Positions 36,401 through 42,088 of a stretch of 64,000 nucleotides of DNA are shown one piece after another. Source of the DNA: Brasenia schreberi (Eukaryota > Streptophyta > Magnoliopsida > Nymphaeales > Cabombaceae); the NCBI GenBank assembly GCA_036023115.1, contig JAYKKT010000047.1, forward strand, positions 3,533,001-3,597,000. The letters run 5' to 3'. Every line of letters starts with the position of its first letter. The first letter of the stretch is position 1. The position numbers and the translations under genes are program-made. The notes beneath the pieces were generated by a model, which saw only the letters and a list, made by a program, of their open reading frames with translations, made no database searches and was not told the DNA's origin.

Positions 36401-39400
36401 GCACCCACTTGTATTGAATGTGTGAAGGCAAATGTTTATGTTCCTGTAGTTCTCAATTCTTAACAATAGCCTAGCGTAACAGAGTCAAATCTAATTGAGG
36501 TTATTTACCATTGCAAGTTACAGAAAGGGAAGATAATATGATAAAGAGATTTAATATTGTCAGAAGAAGCCTAAGCAAACCAATATTTGGTGATGCTACA
36601 TCCAAGTCTAGCAACTTTAGGCTATCCACGGATCATGTCATCTATTCTTTTTTATTCTGTTTTTCTCTCTTGATTGTATGTTCACTCTTTTGTATTCTTC
36701 TTGCAGATTAAATATCGTTTATTATGTTCCAACAGTGATATTTCAATAAGTTCTCAAGAAAAGCATGAATTTCAGGTTCTCATTACTGGTTAATATTTGA
36801 ATTTCTGATGAGTTTGCATTTTATGTGGAAAAGGCATGAGGATTCTAGTTGCATAATGAGCTGTATATGATCCATTGGAAACATGTTTGCTTGCATTTAT
36901 TCCTAATAATAAGTTTTGTCAAAAGTGGTTGCACGCCTGCAGTATATTTCTTTGTTACCTGTCATACAGTTGTTGGATCTTTTCATGCAACAATGCTGAT
37001 CTGTGGTAGTAGCTCTACAATGTGAAGGATTGTTTCCTGGAATTATAAATTATTTTTGCATGTGTTGGAACTAGAAAAGATACATAATTTAACAGTTTGT
37101 AAGTACAATAGATCAAGATAAGTAATATGAAAATGCTGAATACGTTCTTGTGGTTAAAGAAAAGTGGACAAGACAATTACTGAACATGCTATATGCATAC
37201 CTCAAGACTCAAGTAGGTAGAGTGGAATTTTCTGGAGAGTCCAGTTTACATAAGTACATACATGCATACATATATATATATATATATACATATATAGACT
37301 CACACACATTTGCAAGTTAATGAACAAATTACTTCATAATTCTTTCAACCAGGCTTTAATCGTGATAATCATAAAGTCACAAGCTACACTACATGGGTTG
37401 TGAGACTAGCTTCCATGCCACAAGTATATTTATATGTGTGATGCTCCATAAATAGCCAACCCGGTGTTGGATAGGATCAACACTGTGTCATGGAACTAGC
37501 TTCATTTATTTTCCGTGATTGGTTGTGGTTCTTCTTGATAAGTTGTCATTAATTGTTTTCATTTAGAATAACTTTCCTTTTCTCTATTACCATCTTTCTT
37601 GTGGCACTATTTCTTATTGTATTCCAAGTTTCCTTTTGATCTTATTGACACTTTTCTTTTTTGTAGGTCCTTGATGCGTTGGCAGATCTTCTCCTTAATG
37701 GTTCAAGCATCCCCGCAGAGACATTGTGGCATGCTGGGAGGTTATTGCTCCAGCTACTTTCTTCTGGCCAAGAACTTAATAGTGATCATCGGAAACTTCT
37801 TGAGGTAAGCTTATCATGCCATGGTTATCACATCAGGGAGGACCGTAGGATGATCATTCTATTGACAGAAGCCACCAATTTTAGTTTGTATATTCTTTCA
37901 TTTATCATGATGGCATGCTATGTTATGAATTATATCCTTCCTTTTGCTATTCCCAAGGTTTATTGGGAATATACTTCTCAAAAAGAAAAACGGAAAAAGG
38001 TTTATTGGGAATGTCAGTAATGACCCTGCTTTTACAGATACATGCAGATGCTTTATTAAATAGCTCTGAAGTACGATCATTTGTTTAACCTGGGTTGTTA
38101 GTTAATCTGGTAATCTCATATTTTTACAATTACTGTGTACTTATTGGGAATGTCAGGCATGACACGTGTGCATGTATACATTACTGTGTACTTATTTTAT
38201 CTATGCTTTTGGGTCAGATTGATTTGACAATGAACGTTAATTCTTCTTTTTATCAAATTGTGGTTCAACAAGAATTGATTTCCAGATACCCATGGAAATC
38301 AGCTGATCATGAGGTAGCTTTATCTGATACACAGTTTCTGGTAAGGAACCTGTAGAGCAGACATCCGCAAAGTTGATTCTGCAGAACATGCGAGAGTTTT
38401 TCTTTTGACGCTGTTTAGGATAGCTTGGACAAGCAGTCGTGGACATATTCATGGCCTAGGTGATGCAGCCGTCTCACCTAAATAAAAGAAAAGCATATAT
38501 AAGTGGTATGAAATTTTGAAAGTTTATATAGATATATCCTCACCTGAATTTTACCCAACTGGAATTCACCTCTCCCTGAAAAATTTTAAGGTCCACCAGT
38601 GGAGACAAGTGTACGTGGGATATATGTGTGTGTGTCTGCATATACACGCACACACATATATATGTGTGTGTACATCATGGGCAAACATGTAATAACATGG
38701 GCAATATGCTGCCTTTTTCTAAAAAAATCAACCATATAATTTGTTTTGGGAACTTTAGTTAAAAATTGCTTTTGAATAATCAAGATTTAATGTGAAATGT
38801 CTAATGCTAATCTATAGGATCTAAAACTTATGACCATTTTCCTTTTATTTGAAACCTCATAAGGTCCTTTGTAAATATCTGTATTGAATGATCCAAGGTC
38901 AATCCTGTTAAATCAACGGTCTAGAAATCATGCTAGTTTTAGGTTTTCTAAAACATGAGAAAATTGGACTTTGTTCAATCCAATCTCCACAAATATGTTT
39001 ACGTTGGAAAAGGTCGATCCTTTTTAATGGTATAACACTTTTTAGGTCCACAACGTTTAATTGTTGCGACACATTTGGCATATATGATGATTCATATTGA
39101 ACCTTCTTGTGAAAGATTTTTCTTCTGCTACGATTGATGATCCTTTGTGCAGGAGTCATATGACAAATATCCTAAAAATGTTTTCCGGGAGGTAAAAGAT
39201 TGCTTCCGTGATTTGCTCAGGGCATCTATCATAGAAGAGTGGAAGAATTGTAAGAAAGGTATAAGTTTAGACTTTGAATCATCTTCGCAATGCTGGTTTG
39301 GTGATTTTTTCCCAATCTATTGTATGTGGCTTCTGTTGTAGCAATTGAGTCTTCATCTCCAGAAGAGAATGCCAAATGTGTTATGATGCGTCATCAGCAC

Positions 39401-39839
39401 ACTTTCTCTCTTGAAGGTTAGCTACTGAAGATTGAGGCTGTTGAATGGCAGAAATGTACAAGTGCTTATTTTGAATTCTCAGCTCAATTTTATACTAGTT
39501 TCAGATAACCCGTCCATTGCTGCCGATTGCAGAATGTGCGAAATAGTAAAGGTTACAGTAAAATTCTTTTTTGTTTCTTTGAAAATATTGATTCTGTGTC
39601 AGATTGTCAAAAGGGCACCTACTCTCATGCAAGAGGTGCATTTGGTCAATTTTCAGCTTTTATTCATGTATGATTTCTTTGCTTTTGCTCTTGCTGCCAT
39701 TTAGGTTTTTGTACTTCATCATCAACTTCAAATTTTCTCTGGTGGAGGAAGTTTACCTGATCATCCTCGAATCCATTCTCCAAAAATGTCTGCTGTTGAA
39801 GCCACTGCAATATCTCGCTTGGATGATATTAGTGCATAA
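1355..39839 (+). CDS. TT9: TT9/GFS9-like (CLEC16A family, FPL domain) gene, 12 exons, 5' end outside window
   Basis: Exons: 1355-1478, 1883-2072, 2168-2490, 16876-16964, 17053-17123, 32197-32307, 36707-36775, 37667-37804, 39153-39258, 39342-39416, 39505-39551, 39705-39839. All introns are GT-AG and all phases join, giving 491 residues then TAA. Recognised segments include [88 protein letters not shown] and [18 protein letters not shown]. In Arabidopsis, TT9/GFS9 is a peripheral Golgi protein needed for vacuolar trafficking and seed-coat flavonoid deposition; the animal relative is CLEC16A. The upstream FPL-domain exons lie off the window. The C-terminal region of family members after the 'SLP' segment is missing because of a stop or frameshift near 39837, so this may be a truncated allele. 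Introns of 14.4 kb (2491-16875) and 15.1 kb (17124-32196) are filled with transposons. Confidence 0.88.
1883..2072 (+). CDS. TT9: TT9-like exon b
   Basis: Acceptor ATATGACAG, donor GCT|GTAAGA. The first G completes a Lys codon with exon a. It reads [20 protein letters not shown], then [20 protein letters not shown] and [20 protein letters not shown]. This is the best conserved part of the family and the strongest evidence for the gene's identity. Confidence 0.92.
2168..2490 (+). CDS. TT9: TT9-like exon c
   Basis: Acceptor CATTTCAG, donor TTGAG|GTAAAT. It begins [20 protein letters not shown], equivalent to the 'SLYLLSSILRIVKIKDLAN' segment of other plants. A low-conservation linker follows ([20 protein letters not shown] and onwards). 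The exon ends with two bases (AG) of an Arg codon completed by the exon at 16876, 14.4 kb away. Confidence 0.88.
2491..2989 (+). other. Intron sequence without recognisable gene
   Basis: This is the start of the 14.4-kb intron. I see no protein similarity. A run rich in G (near 2808-2822) and the A-rich stretch that became the RTE target site at 2990-3009 are the only marks. Confidence 0.6.
3063..4669 (-). pseudogene. RTE reverse transcriptase and C-terminal region (broken)
   Basis: Sense order: 4391-4669 (palm start, [20 protein letters not shown]), 3551-4378 (fingers and palm, [57 protein letters not shown], and the catalytic [10 protein letters not shown]), 3063-3461 ([42 protein letters not shown]). 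A Trp-to-stop change separates the first two parts. A frameshift after SDEELM near 3590 separates the last two. The protein is nearly identical to the copy at 27958-29810. Confidence 0.9.
4949..5868 (-). pseudogene. RTE endonuclease and linker (broken)
   Basis: The endonuclease open segment at 5344-5868 shows [53 protein letters not shown] and [20 protein letters not shown], the conserved blocks of APE-type endonucleases of RTE elements. The frame stops near 5344 (the wild-type text in a sibling copy continues [20 protein letters not shown]). The linker resumes at 4949-5284 in another frame ([32 protein letters not shown]). In life it would nick DNA to prime reverse transcription. Confidence 0.85.
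6326..6659. other. Intron spacer with (TC)n(TA)n microsatellite
   Basis: A TC run at about 6385-6406 passes directly into a TA run to about 6428, followed by CATAGATACATA-type decayed repeats. The rest shows no gene similarity. The short open frames here are low complexity. Confidence 0.7.
6660..7190 (-). mobile_element. Ty1/copia fragment: RNase H end, polypurine tract and 3' LTR
   Basis: On the minus strand the RNase H end reads [20 protein letters not shown] (about 7095-7165), then a polypurine tract (complement of CTCCCTCTCAAA, 6965-6976), then an LTR beginning at 6964 (TGTTAAATG on its sense strand). The far end of the LTR, near 6660, is not defined. The rest of the element is missing or lies in rearranged flanks. 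The LTR holds a YAACGGCTA motif at 6909-6919. Confidence 0.7.
7268..7707. mobile_element. hAT-like element, left end (GTATCGTAC-palindrome family)
   Basis: The left end CAATGTTATCCGTATTG at 7268 matches the left end of the better-defined element at 45976. It is followed by the family's palindromes (TATCGTGCGATACAG, ATATCATACGATACAG). It is interrupted by a short RTE derivative (7392-7584) and, probably at 7708, by an RTE copy. Its right end may be at 14336-14485 but is decayed, so this call rests on the left end only. Confidence 0.5.
7392..7584 (-). mobile_element. Short non-autonomous RTE derivative (copy 1)
   Basis: About 190 bp made of the RTE 3' end (GGAGTCAGCTACATGGATTC) joined directly to the RTE 5' leader (TCCGACAAAGTTTTATG, GGAAGCCTAACGCAACCCTC). 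All endonuclease and reverse transcriptase sequence is absent. A 10-bp direct repeat GGCGATATAC flanks it at 7382-7391 and 7585-7594. The same junction occurs at 10471, 32492 and 59865. Confidence 0.8.
7708..8652 (-). mobile_element. RTE LINE copy 3, 3' half (split by a copia element)
   Basis: Starts with (CAA)n at 7708-7724 and runs through the degenerate C-terminal region and palm ([36 protein letters not shown] near 8060-8284; [20 protein letters not shown] near 8530-8640). It stops inside the CVRTHEG segment, where the copia element at 8658 begins. The same reading resumes at 13636. Many stops; not functional. Confidence 0.88.
8658..9046 (+). repeat. 5' LTR of copia A
   Basis: 389 bp, TG...CA. 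It carries several GGGCC/GGCCC blocks (8667-8770), and at 8739-8749 the inverted form of TCCAACGGCTA, a perfect match to the plant mitosis-specific MSA consensus YCYAACGGYYA. TATAAA near 8834 is a plausible TATA box. It is longer than the 3' LTR because of extra GGGCC/CGTTGG units. Confidence 0.9.
9047..9060 (+). promoter_or_regulatory. Primer-binding site of copia A
   Basis: TGATATCAGAGCCA directly follows the LTR. It corresponds to the TGGTATCAGAGC primer site complementary to initiator tRNA-Met, with one change. Confidence 0.8.
9153..13282 (+). pseudogene. Copia A gag-pol (decayed)
   Basis: Gag starts near 9153 ([20 protein letters not shown]) with an in-frame stop near 9415. A CX2CX4HX4C zinc knuckle ([14 protein letters not shown]) is at 9860-9901. 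The protease reads [12 protein letters not shown] (about 10060), with Ser of DSGA lost. The integrase core runs about 10740-11140 ([28 protein letters not shown]). Reverse transcriptase 11700-12560 keeps [20 protein letters not shown] and YVDD near 12290. RNase H 12797-13240 has [11 protein letters not shown] and [11 protein letters not shown]. At least five frame breaks make it non-autonomous. Confidence 0.9.
10471..10634 (-). mobile_element. Short non-autonomous RTE derivative (copy 2), inside copia A
   Basis: Sequence runs CTAAGCCTTTTCTCATACTA, a T-run, GTAGAATCCATG, then the 5' leader TCCGACAAAGTTTTACG and GGAAGCCTAACACAACCCTC. It interrupts the copia integrase zinc-finger region: the text GLGHT breaks at about 10470 and resumes with NAQKLYQCL at about 10635. 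It is therefore younger than copia A. No clear target duplication was seen. Confidence 0.8.
13277..13630 (+). repeat. 3' LTR of copia A, with polypurine tract before it
   Basis: 354 bp, preceded by the polypurine tract TTTGAGGGGGG (about 13265-13276). It matches the 5' LTR apart from a shorter GGGCC/CGTTGG section. It retains TAGCCGTTGGA at 13343-13353. Ends CATTGCA at 13630. Confidence 0.9.
13636..14335 (-). mobile_element. RTE LINE copy 3, 5'-side part (resumes after copia A)
   Basis: Continues the reverse transcriptase begun at 7708-8652. Sense-strand reading: [54 protein letters not shown] palm, [20 protein letters not shown]. It keeps the Trp (NKIWRNQ) lost in other copies. Similarity stops abruptly at about 14335, so the copy is 5'-truncated. 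No target duplication recognised. Confidence 0.85.
14336..14485. mobile_element. Possible right part of the hAT-like element begun at 7268
   Basis: Contains the family's motif in decayed form (TATCGTATAATACATTG, CATATCGTACGATACAATAC). This fits the idea that RTE copy 3 landed inside a GTATCGTAC-family element. The expected right terminus GGACAACACTG is not seen. Confidence 0.35.
14486..14716. other. Intron sequence, nothing recognised
   Basis: AT-rich intron of the TT9-like gene between two transposon blocks. No coding, repeat or terminal-repeat signal was seen. Confidence 0.6.
14722..15012 (+). repeat. 5' LTR of the PPR-carrying element
   Basis: 291 bp. It contains a GAGAGAAAGAGAGGGGGCGG block and GGTCTGCCCCCTCC that are shortened in the right LTR. 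AATATATAAGGA near 14842 may be a TATA box. Confidence 0.88.
15095..15660 (+). pseudogene. Captured PPR (pentatricopeptide repeat) gene fragment
   Basis: Reading through stops, the + strand gives [44 protein letters not shown], then [24 protein letters not shown] and [14 protein letters not shown]. This is the signature of plant PLS-class PPR proteins. Further on are several weaker 'F.EMPKRDV' units (about 15440-15660), suggesting more repeats that have decayed. PPR proteins bind organellar RNA; this copy has several stops and cannot be translated. A chromosomal parent gene should exist elsewhere. Confidence 0.85.
16353..16613 (+). repeat. 3' LTR of the PPR-carrying element
   Basis: 261 bp, highly similar to 14722-15012 but lacking about 30 bp of the purine/GGCGG block. 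The polypurine tract sits at about 16343-16352. Confidence 0.88.
16876..16964 (+). CDS. TT9: TT9-like exon d
   Basis: Acceptor CATGTAG, donor AAAG|GTTGTA. It reads [20 protein letters not shown] and TLATLLQTK, matching '[28 protein letters not shown]' of the family. Phases 2-in and 1-out fit its neighbours. Confidence 0.9.
17053..17123 (+). CDS. TT9: TT9-like exon e
   Basis: Acceptor TTCTATAG, donor TTG|GTAAGT. It reads [20 protein letters not shown], equivalent to 'ELDESMLDALGILPQRKQHK'. Only 88 bp separates it from exon d. Confidence 0.92.
17124..18991. other. Intron sequence with a TA microsatellite and unassigned segments
   Basis: A TA run lies at about 17629-17648. The stretch 18230-18330 looks like the 5' end of a gene on the + strand (a CT-rich leader, an ATG at 18257, a run of ACC/CCA codons, and GTAAGG at 18322), but I recognise no protein. 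A TC run lies near 18340-18358. Confidence 0.5.
18015..18165. mobile_element. Possible MITE with imperfect terminal inverted repeats
   Basis: Left AGTTAATAGCATGCTATAGC and the complement of the right end, AACTTAGCAGGCTGCTATAG, pair imperfectly around about 100 bp. The pattern recalls plant CTATAGCGG-type MITEs. No target duplication could be fixed. Confidence 0.35.
18992..19234 (-). repeat. 3' LTR of copia C
   Basis: Matches 31035-31241 over its outer parts (for example CCTTGGAATGCACGCCTCTC and TAAAAGATGTATTTACC). It contains about 35 extra bases near 19005-19045, or the other LTR has lost them. Confidence 0.85.
19235..19821 (-). pseudogene. Copia C RNase H and end of pol
   Basis: Sense reading: [60 protein letters not shown] and [13 protein letters not shown]. 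This is the C-terminal end of copia pol. It was separated from the rest of pol by copia B. Confidence 0.88.
19957..20304 (+). repeat. 5' LTR of copia B
   Basis: 348 bp. Differs from the 3' LTR by scattered transitions (for example the section near 20060-20100 against 25180-25215), by eye several per cent, indicating an insertion that is not recent. Confidence 0.92.
20784..25040 (+). pseudogene. Copia B gag-pol (decayed by point stops)
   Basis: Gag from about 20784 ([40 protein letters not shown]), zinc knuckle [14 protein letters not shown] near 21580, protease [13 protein letters not shown] near 21890 (intact DSGA), integrase 22260-23090 ([42 protein letters not shown]), reverse transcriptase 23590-24450 ([14 protein letters not shown] YIDD near 24115), RNase H 24480-25010. 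Most stops replace Trp or Gln (for example GLK*SPRAW, VGKYW-type Trp lost at about 24405). The frame is otherwise well kept. Confidence 0.92.
25076..25420 (+). repeat. 3' LTR of copia B
   Basis: 345 bp, TGTTATGAAGAGC to AAATCAACA, followed by the target duplication GTATC. Confidence 0.92.
25426..27935 (-). pseudogene. Copia C reverse transcriptase, integrase and protease
   Basis: The protease (27537-27935) reads [15 protein letters not shown], where DSGA has become NSGV. The integrase (26828-27034) reads [20 protein letters not shown] then [19 protein letters not shown]. The reverse transcriptase shows [14 protein letters not shown] near 25610-25650, so the catalytic YVDD is now YVDN. The frame has numerous stops. 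The element is older than copia B and the RTE copy that sit inside it. Confidence 0.87.
27958..29773 (+). pseudogene. RTE reverse transcriptase, nearly intact
   Basis: 27958-28415 and 28428-28861 are one frame broken by a Trp-to-stop TGA (text [12 protein letters not shown]; another copy has [11 protein letters not shown]). A 29-bp tandem duplication (28833-28861 and 28862-28890, one mismatch) then shifts the frame, so the palm resumes at 28891-29773 ([24 protein letters not shown], [11 protein letters not shown]). The C-terminal part ([17 protein letters not shown]) is complete and ends [11 protein letters not shown]. The catalytic block reads LADD where other copies read FADD. Confidence 0.92.
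27958..29810 (+). mobile_element. RTE LINE, 5'-truncated, well preserved (copy 4)
   Basis: Begins inside the linker upstream of the reverse transcriptase and ends in (TTG)n at about 29790-29810. An 8-bp direct repeat GGTCATAA flanks it at 27950-27957 and 29811-29818. It inserted into the copia C gag-protease region. 5' truncation is typical of target-primed reverse transcription. It is the least decayed RTE copy in the window. Confidence 0.93.
29893..30611 (-). pseudogene. Copia C gag
   Basis: The upstream part extends to about 30690 ([20 protein letters not shown]). Sense reading continues [56 protein letters not shown] and a knuckle-like [14 protein letters not shown]. It is interrupted by a stop between 30222 and 30324. 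Confidence 0.85.
31035..31241 (-). repeat. 5' LTR of copia C
   Basis: 207 bp, beginning TGTTGGAATGTTGAG on the minus strand and ending TTTTGTTTTAACA next to the primer site TGGTATTAGAGCC. Confidence 0.85.
31242..32196. other. Intron sequence, nothing recognised
   Basis: The 3' end of the 15.1-kb intron of the TT9-like gene. AT-rich, with no gene, terminal repeat or transposon similarity that I can see, up to the acceptor AATCCCAG at 32196. Confidence 0.6.
32197..32307 (+). CDS. TT9: TT9-like exon f
   Basis: Acceptor ATCCCAG, donor AAG|GTATTT. It reads [20 protein letters not shown] and [13 protein letters not shown], equivalent to 'QSLVGE.SGEEQLF......LSSELD.YLR.L' of the family. It is in phase 0 on both sides. 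Confidence 0.88.
32492..32711 (-). mobile_element. Short non-autonomous RTE derivative (copy 3)
   Basis: A 220-bp unit with a 3' part (AAGCCTTTTCCCATACTAGA, GGCTACGTGGATTCTTTG), then the shared junction (CATAATTCATAGTATCCATG), then the 5' leader ending CATGGCGGAGT. A 14-bp target duplication TTGAGAGAATAAAT (32478-32491) / TTGAGAGACTAAAT (32712-32725) flanks it. This is the best-delimited copy of the family. It landed at the edge of a copia LTR. Confidence 0.88.
32713..35590 (-). mobile_element. Ty1/copia fragment D (3' LTR, RNase H remnant and gag), interrupted by RTE copy 5
   Basis: An LTR at about 32713-32976 (minus strand TGAGAAG... to ...TCTCTCA) is followed by a polypurine tract (complement of CTCCCTCAAG, about 32980-32990) and decayed RNase H text (33090-33300). 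Beyond the RTE insertion (33303-35077), gag remnants continue to about 35530 (minus-strand [18 protein letters not shown]). The middle of pol and the 5' LTR are missing, so a large deletion occurred with or after the RTE insertion. Confidence 0.7.
33303..35077 (-). mobile_element. RTE LINE, 5' part kept, 3' part lost (copy 5)
   Basis: The 5' leader is complete (ends CATGGGCAGAGTT at 35077, the same terminus as the full-length copy). It is followed by the endonuclease (33993-34382 plus decayed 34400-34660) and the linker (33344-33901, [20 protein letters not shown]). It stops at the start of the reverse transcriptase. About 35 bp (AACATCTTTATTTTCATTAA and following) is present twice, at 33309 and 33399. 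Loss of the 3' end is the reverse of normal LINE truncation. Confidence 0.85.
35591..36706. other. Intron sequence, nothing recognised
   Basis: Probably includes the decayed 5' flank of copia fragment D, but no LTR could be matched. No host exon is seen before the acceptor at 36706. Confidence 0.5.
36707..36775 (+). CDS. TT9: TT9-like exon g
   Basis: A 69-bp exon, acceptor TTCTTGCAG, donor TTTCAG|GTTCTC. It reads [23 protein letters not shown] in phase 0, linking the KKVK end of exon f to VLDALADL of exon h. The family has a variable segment of this size here ('..YGVSCS......RV.RYQVLDALV'). Confidence 0.8.
36776..37666. other. Intron sequence with short TA repeat
   Basis: A TA run lies near 37270-37288. 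Nothing else recognised. Confidence 0.6.
37667..37804 (+). CDS. TT9: TT9-like exon h
   Basis: Acceptor TTTTGTAG, donor GAG|GTAAGC. It encodes 46 residues, [20 protein letters not shown] then [20 protein letters not shown]. The [18 protein letters not shown] text matches '.ISAETLWDGGWLLRQLLPYSEAEFN' of the family. Confidence 0.93.
37805..39152. other. Intron sequence with GT/CA microsatellite
   Basis: Alternating TATGTGTGTG and CACACACATATA runs at about 38620-38672 could form a hairpin. No exon was recognised. Confidence 0.6.
39153..39258 (+). CDS. TT9: TT9-like exon i
   Basis: Acceptor TTGTGCAG, donor AAAG|GTATAA. It reads [20 protein letters not shown] and [15 protein letters not shown], equivalent to 'SYE.C...L..E.KG.WPDLLI.VL.DEWRKCKR'. 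Confidence 0.92.
39342..39416 (+). CDS. TT9: TT9-like exon j
   Basis: Acceptor TTGTTGTAG, donor GAAG|GTTAGC. It reads [25 protein letters not shown], following the family's 'AIEASSP..DPK..LL'. Phase 1 in and out. Confidence 0.85.
39505..39551 (+). CDS. TT9: TT9-like exon k
   Basis: Acceptor AGTTTCAG, donor AAG|GTTACA. It reads [16 protein letters not shown], equivalent to '..S...GERMCE.VKVFVLLHQLQ'. Confidence 0.88.
39705..39839 (+). CDS. TT9: TT9-like exon l, ends at an early stop
   Basis: Acceptor CATTTAG. It reads [44 protein letters not shown] then TAA (39837-39839). The family continues with a Lys-Pro-rich stretch and a conserved C-terminal domain. In the +1 frame just after the stop the text reads [10 protein letters not shown] before a GTTAGT, as if one base were lost just before the stop. 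No later exon was recognised downstream. Confidence 0.85.
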   Translation, partial: VFVLHHQLQIFSGGGSLPDHPRIHSPKMSAVEATAISRLDDISA

Positions 39840-39868
39840 CTTCAAAGCCAACTGCTGAAGCAAAGTTT

Positions 39869-40284
39869 GGTTAGTATGAAGTTAATATTTAACTTAAATG
39901 ATATTAGTGCGTCCTCTGTCCACTGTTTTATTAAATGCAGAATAGCATGGCATTATTCCAACTGATAGAAGAGTGTCGATCCCTCTTCAGTGAGGTTTAA
40001 TTTTCGTACTAAGTACATGGAGAAGCCATATACCTACTTCGCAACCCACATTCAGTTATCCTTCATGATCCATATCGGTTAGTATGAAGTTAATATTTAA
40101 CTTAAATGGTATTAGTGCATCCTCTGTCCACTGTTTTATTAAATGCAGAATAGCATGGCATTATTCCTAACTGATAGAAGAGTGTCGATCCCTCTTCAGT
40201 GAGGTTTAATTTTCGTACTAAGTACATGGAGAAGCCATATACCTACTTCGCAACCCACATCCAGTTATCCTTCATGATCCATAC
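39869..40284 (+). repeat. 208-bp tandem duplication behind the TT9-like stop
   Basis: 39869-40076 and 40077-40284 are almost identical (about four differences). Both begin GGTTAGTATGAAGTTAATAT and contain a branch/acceptor-like TTATTAAATGCAG followed by AATAGCATGGC. A recent duplication at the point where the C-terminal exons should start. Confidence 0.92.
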
Positions 40285-40766
40285 TATTAGAGCTTAAGGA
40301 ACTTCAAGTAAGGATGCAAGAGTAGTTGTCATTGTTCTAATGGAAATTAGACAAAATCTTTCCTTTGTCTCCCTAACCTGAAATCTGAACTAAAATGTTT
40401 TAATTTAGAACGTCGAGTAATTTAGGCTCCTTGGCCTTCACAATGAAGAAACTTTTTGGTTTTCCTGCTTTGATAGGCTTCTGTCAATAGCTTTTTTTAA
40501 CGGTAGCAACTAGTTTGTGGTGTTAGAAAGATTTCTTTCTTTCTTTTTCTGTGCTAAGATGACACATGCCTTACCGATGAACAAGATTAACTCTTATAGC
40601 ATGGACTTGAATTAGAGATTCTCCTGGTTTCATCCATTCACAAAACGTGAAAAGCAGATGAACAATTATTGATGCAAATAGGACTTACAAGGCCCTAAAT
40701 GAATCTGCAGTATGCGTTTGCTTGAGTACTTTCACCAGCTTCACTGGGATATATATAGACGCTTAC
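40285..40766. other. Intergenic or 3' flank, nothing recognised
   Basis: Downstream of the TT9-like gene. No protein or repeat similarity was seen. Confidence 0.55.
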
Positions 40767-40781
40767 TTTGCAACTAATCAA

Positions 40782-42073
40782 CAACAACTAAGCTTTTTCC
40801 TATACTAGATGGGGTCGGCTACATGGATTCTTTGTTTTCATCGAGCTCGATCATGTGTCATGTTAACAGTTAACATAAGCTAGATCATTTTTTATTGTTT
40901 TCTTCCAATACTTTTGTGGTCCTTTTCTTGTTCTTTTAACATTTTCACTATCTAGTTTCTTATACCTTTGGTCGTCTTTGTATGTGTCTAAACCATCTTA
41001 AACGATTTTCTCTCATTTTGTCATCTATTAGTGTCACTCCCAATTTGTCTTTAATAACCTCATTATGTGACACTTATCTATCTCAAGCATTTCTGCTATA
41101 GACATCCTTTGTATATGTTAATAATCAATTACCCAACACTCAAAACCATAAAGTCTAATTGCTGCTCTATAATATTTATCTTTCAACTTTAATGATATCT
41201 TCTTATCATATAAAATACCTAATGCACCTCTCTATTTTAACCAACCATTAATTCTATTCATAACATATCCATAAAAAAACCGACTTTAGGTATTTAAAAC
41301 TTTCCTTACAAGGGATGTAATGTATACTAATATTATTTTTTATGTCATCTTGCATTCAATATAGTCTATCTTTATTATGCGAAGTCAAAAGCTTCTACTT
41401 TCTAATGTTTCTCTCCATAGTTTCAATTTGCCGTTAACTTTCTTAGACTCGTCCACTAACACAATTAACACAATGTCATCCGCAAATAATATAAACAAAG
41501 GTACTTCATCTTGAATATGTTTTGTTAACTCATGAAGGACCAATACAAATAAATATAGACTTAAAGTTGATCCTATGTAATCTAATAAACCTCAAAAAAA
41601 TGTCATTCTTTTATAGGTCCTAACACATGTTTATGCATCATCATGCATGTCTCTTATAAGATTGATGTATGCCAATGAAATATCTCGCTTTTTAAAGGTT
41701 CTCCAAAGAATATCTCTTGGCACTCTATCGTAAGGTTTTTTATATCAATAAATACCATGTGGAGGTTCTTTTTCGCTCTAAAATATTTCATAAGACGTTT
41801 CGATAGGTGAATAGCCTCAATAGTAGATTTTCCTAGCATAAATTCAAATTGGTTCTTTGTATCAATCCACATTAACTAATTATTTCTCATAATTTTATAG
41901 TATGGTTCATCATTTAATACCTCGATAATTCGCATAATTCTGAATGTCTCCCTTATTCTTTGATATGAGTATGATTTTACTCTTCCTCTTCTTGAGTAAA
42001 CTGAATGTTACCAGTCTCTCCTAGATTTTTTCATACTTCTATAGCAATATGTTCAATCCTACAAATTTAATAG
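40782..42073 (-). mobile_element. RTE LINE, degenerate 5'-truncated copy (copy 6)
   Basis: Starts with CAACAACTAAGC at 40782 and runs through the C-terminal region and reverse transcriptase to about 42073 (readable piece: [23 protein letters not shown] at 41654-41872). A perfect 15-bp target duplication TTTGCAACTAATCAA lies at 40767-40781 and 42074-42088. Many deletions, including a lost histidine-rich segment; an old insertion. Confidence 0.9.
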
Positions 42074-42088
42074 TTTGCAACTAATCAA

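Noticed and set aside
36200..36463. Possible extra TT9 exon
   Set aside because: Exons f, g and h already join in phase, and the text here does not resemble the family.
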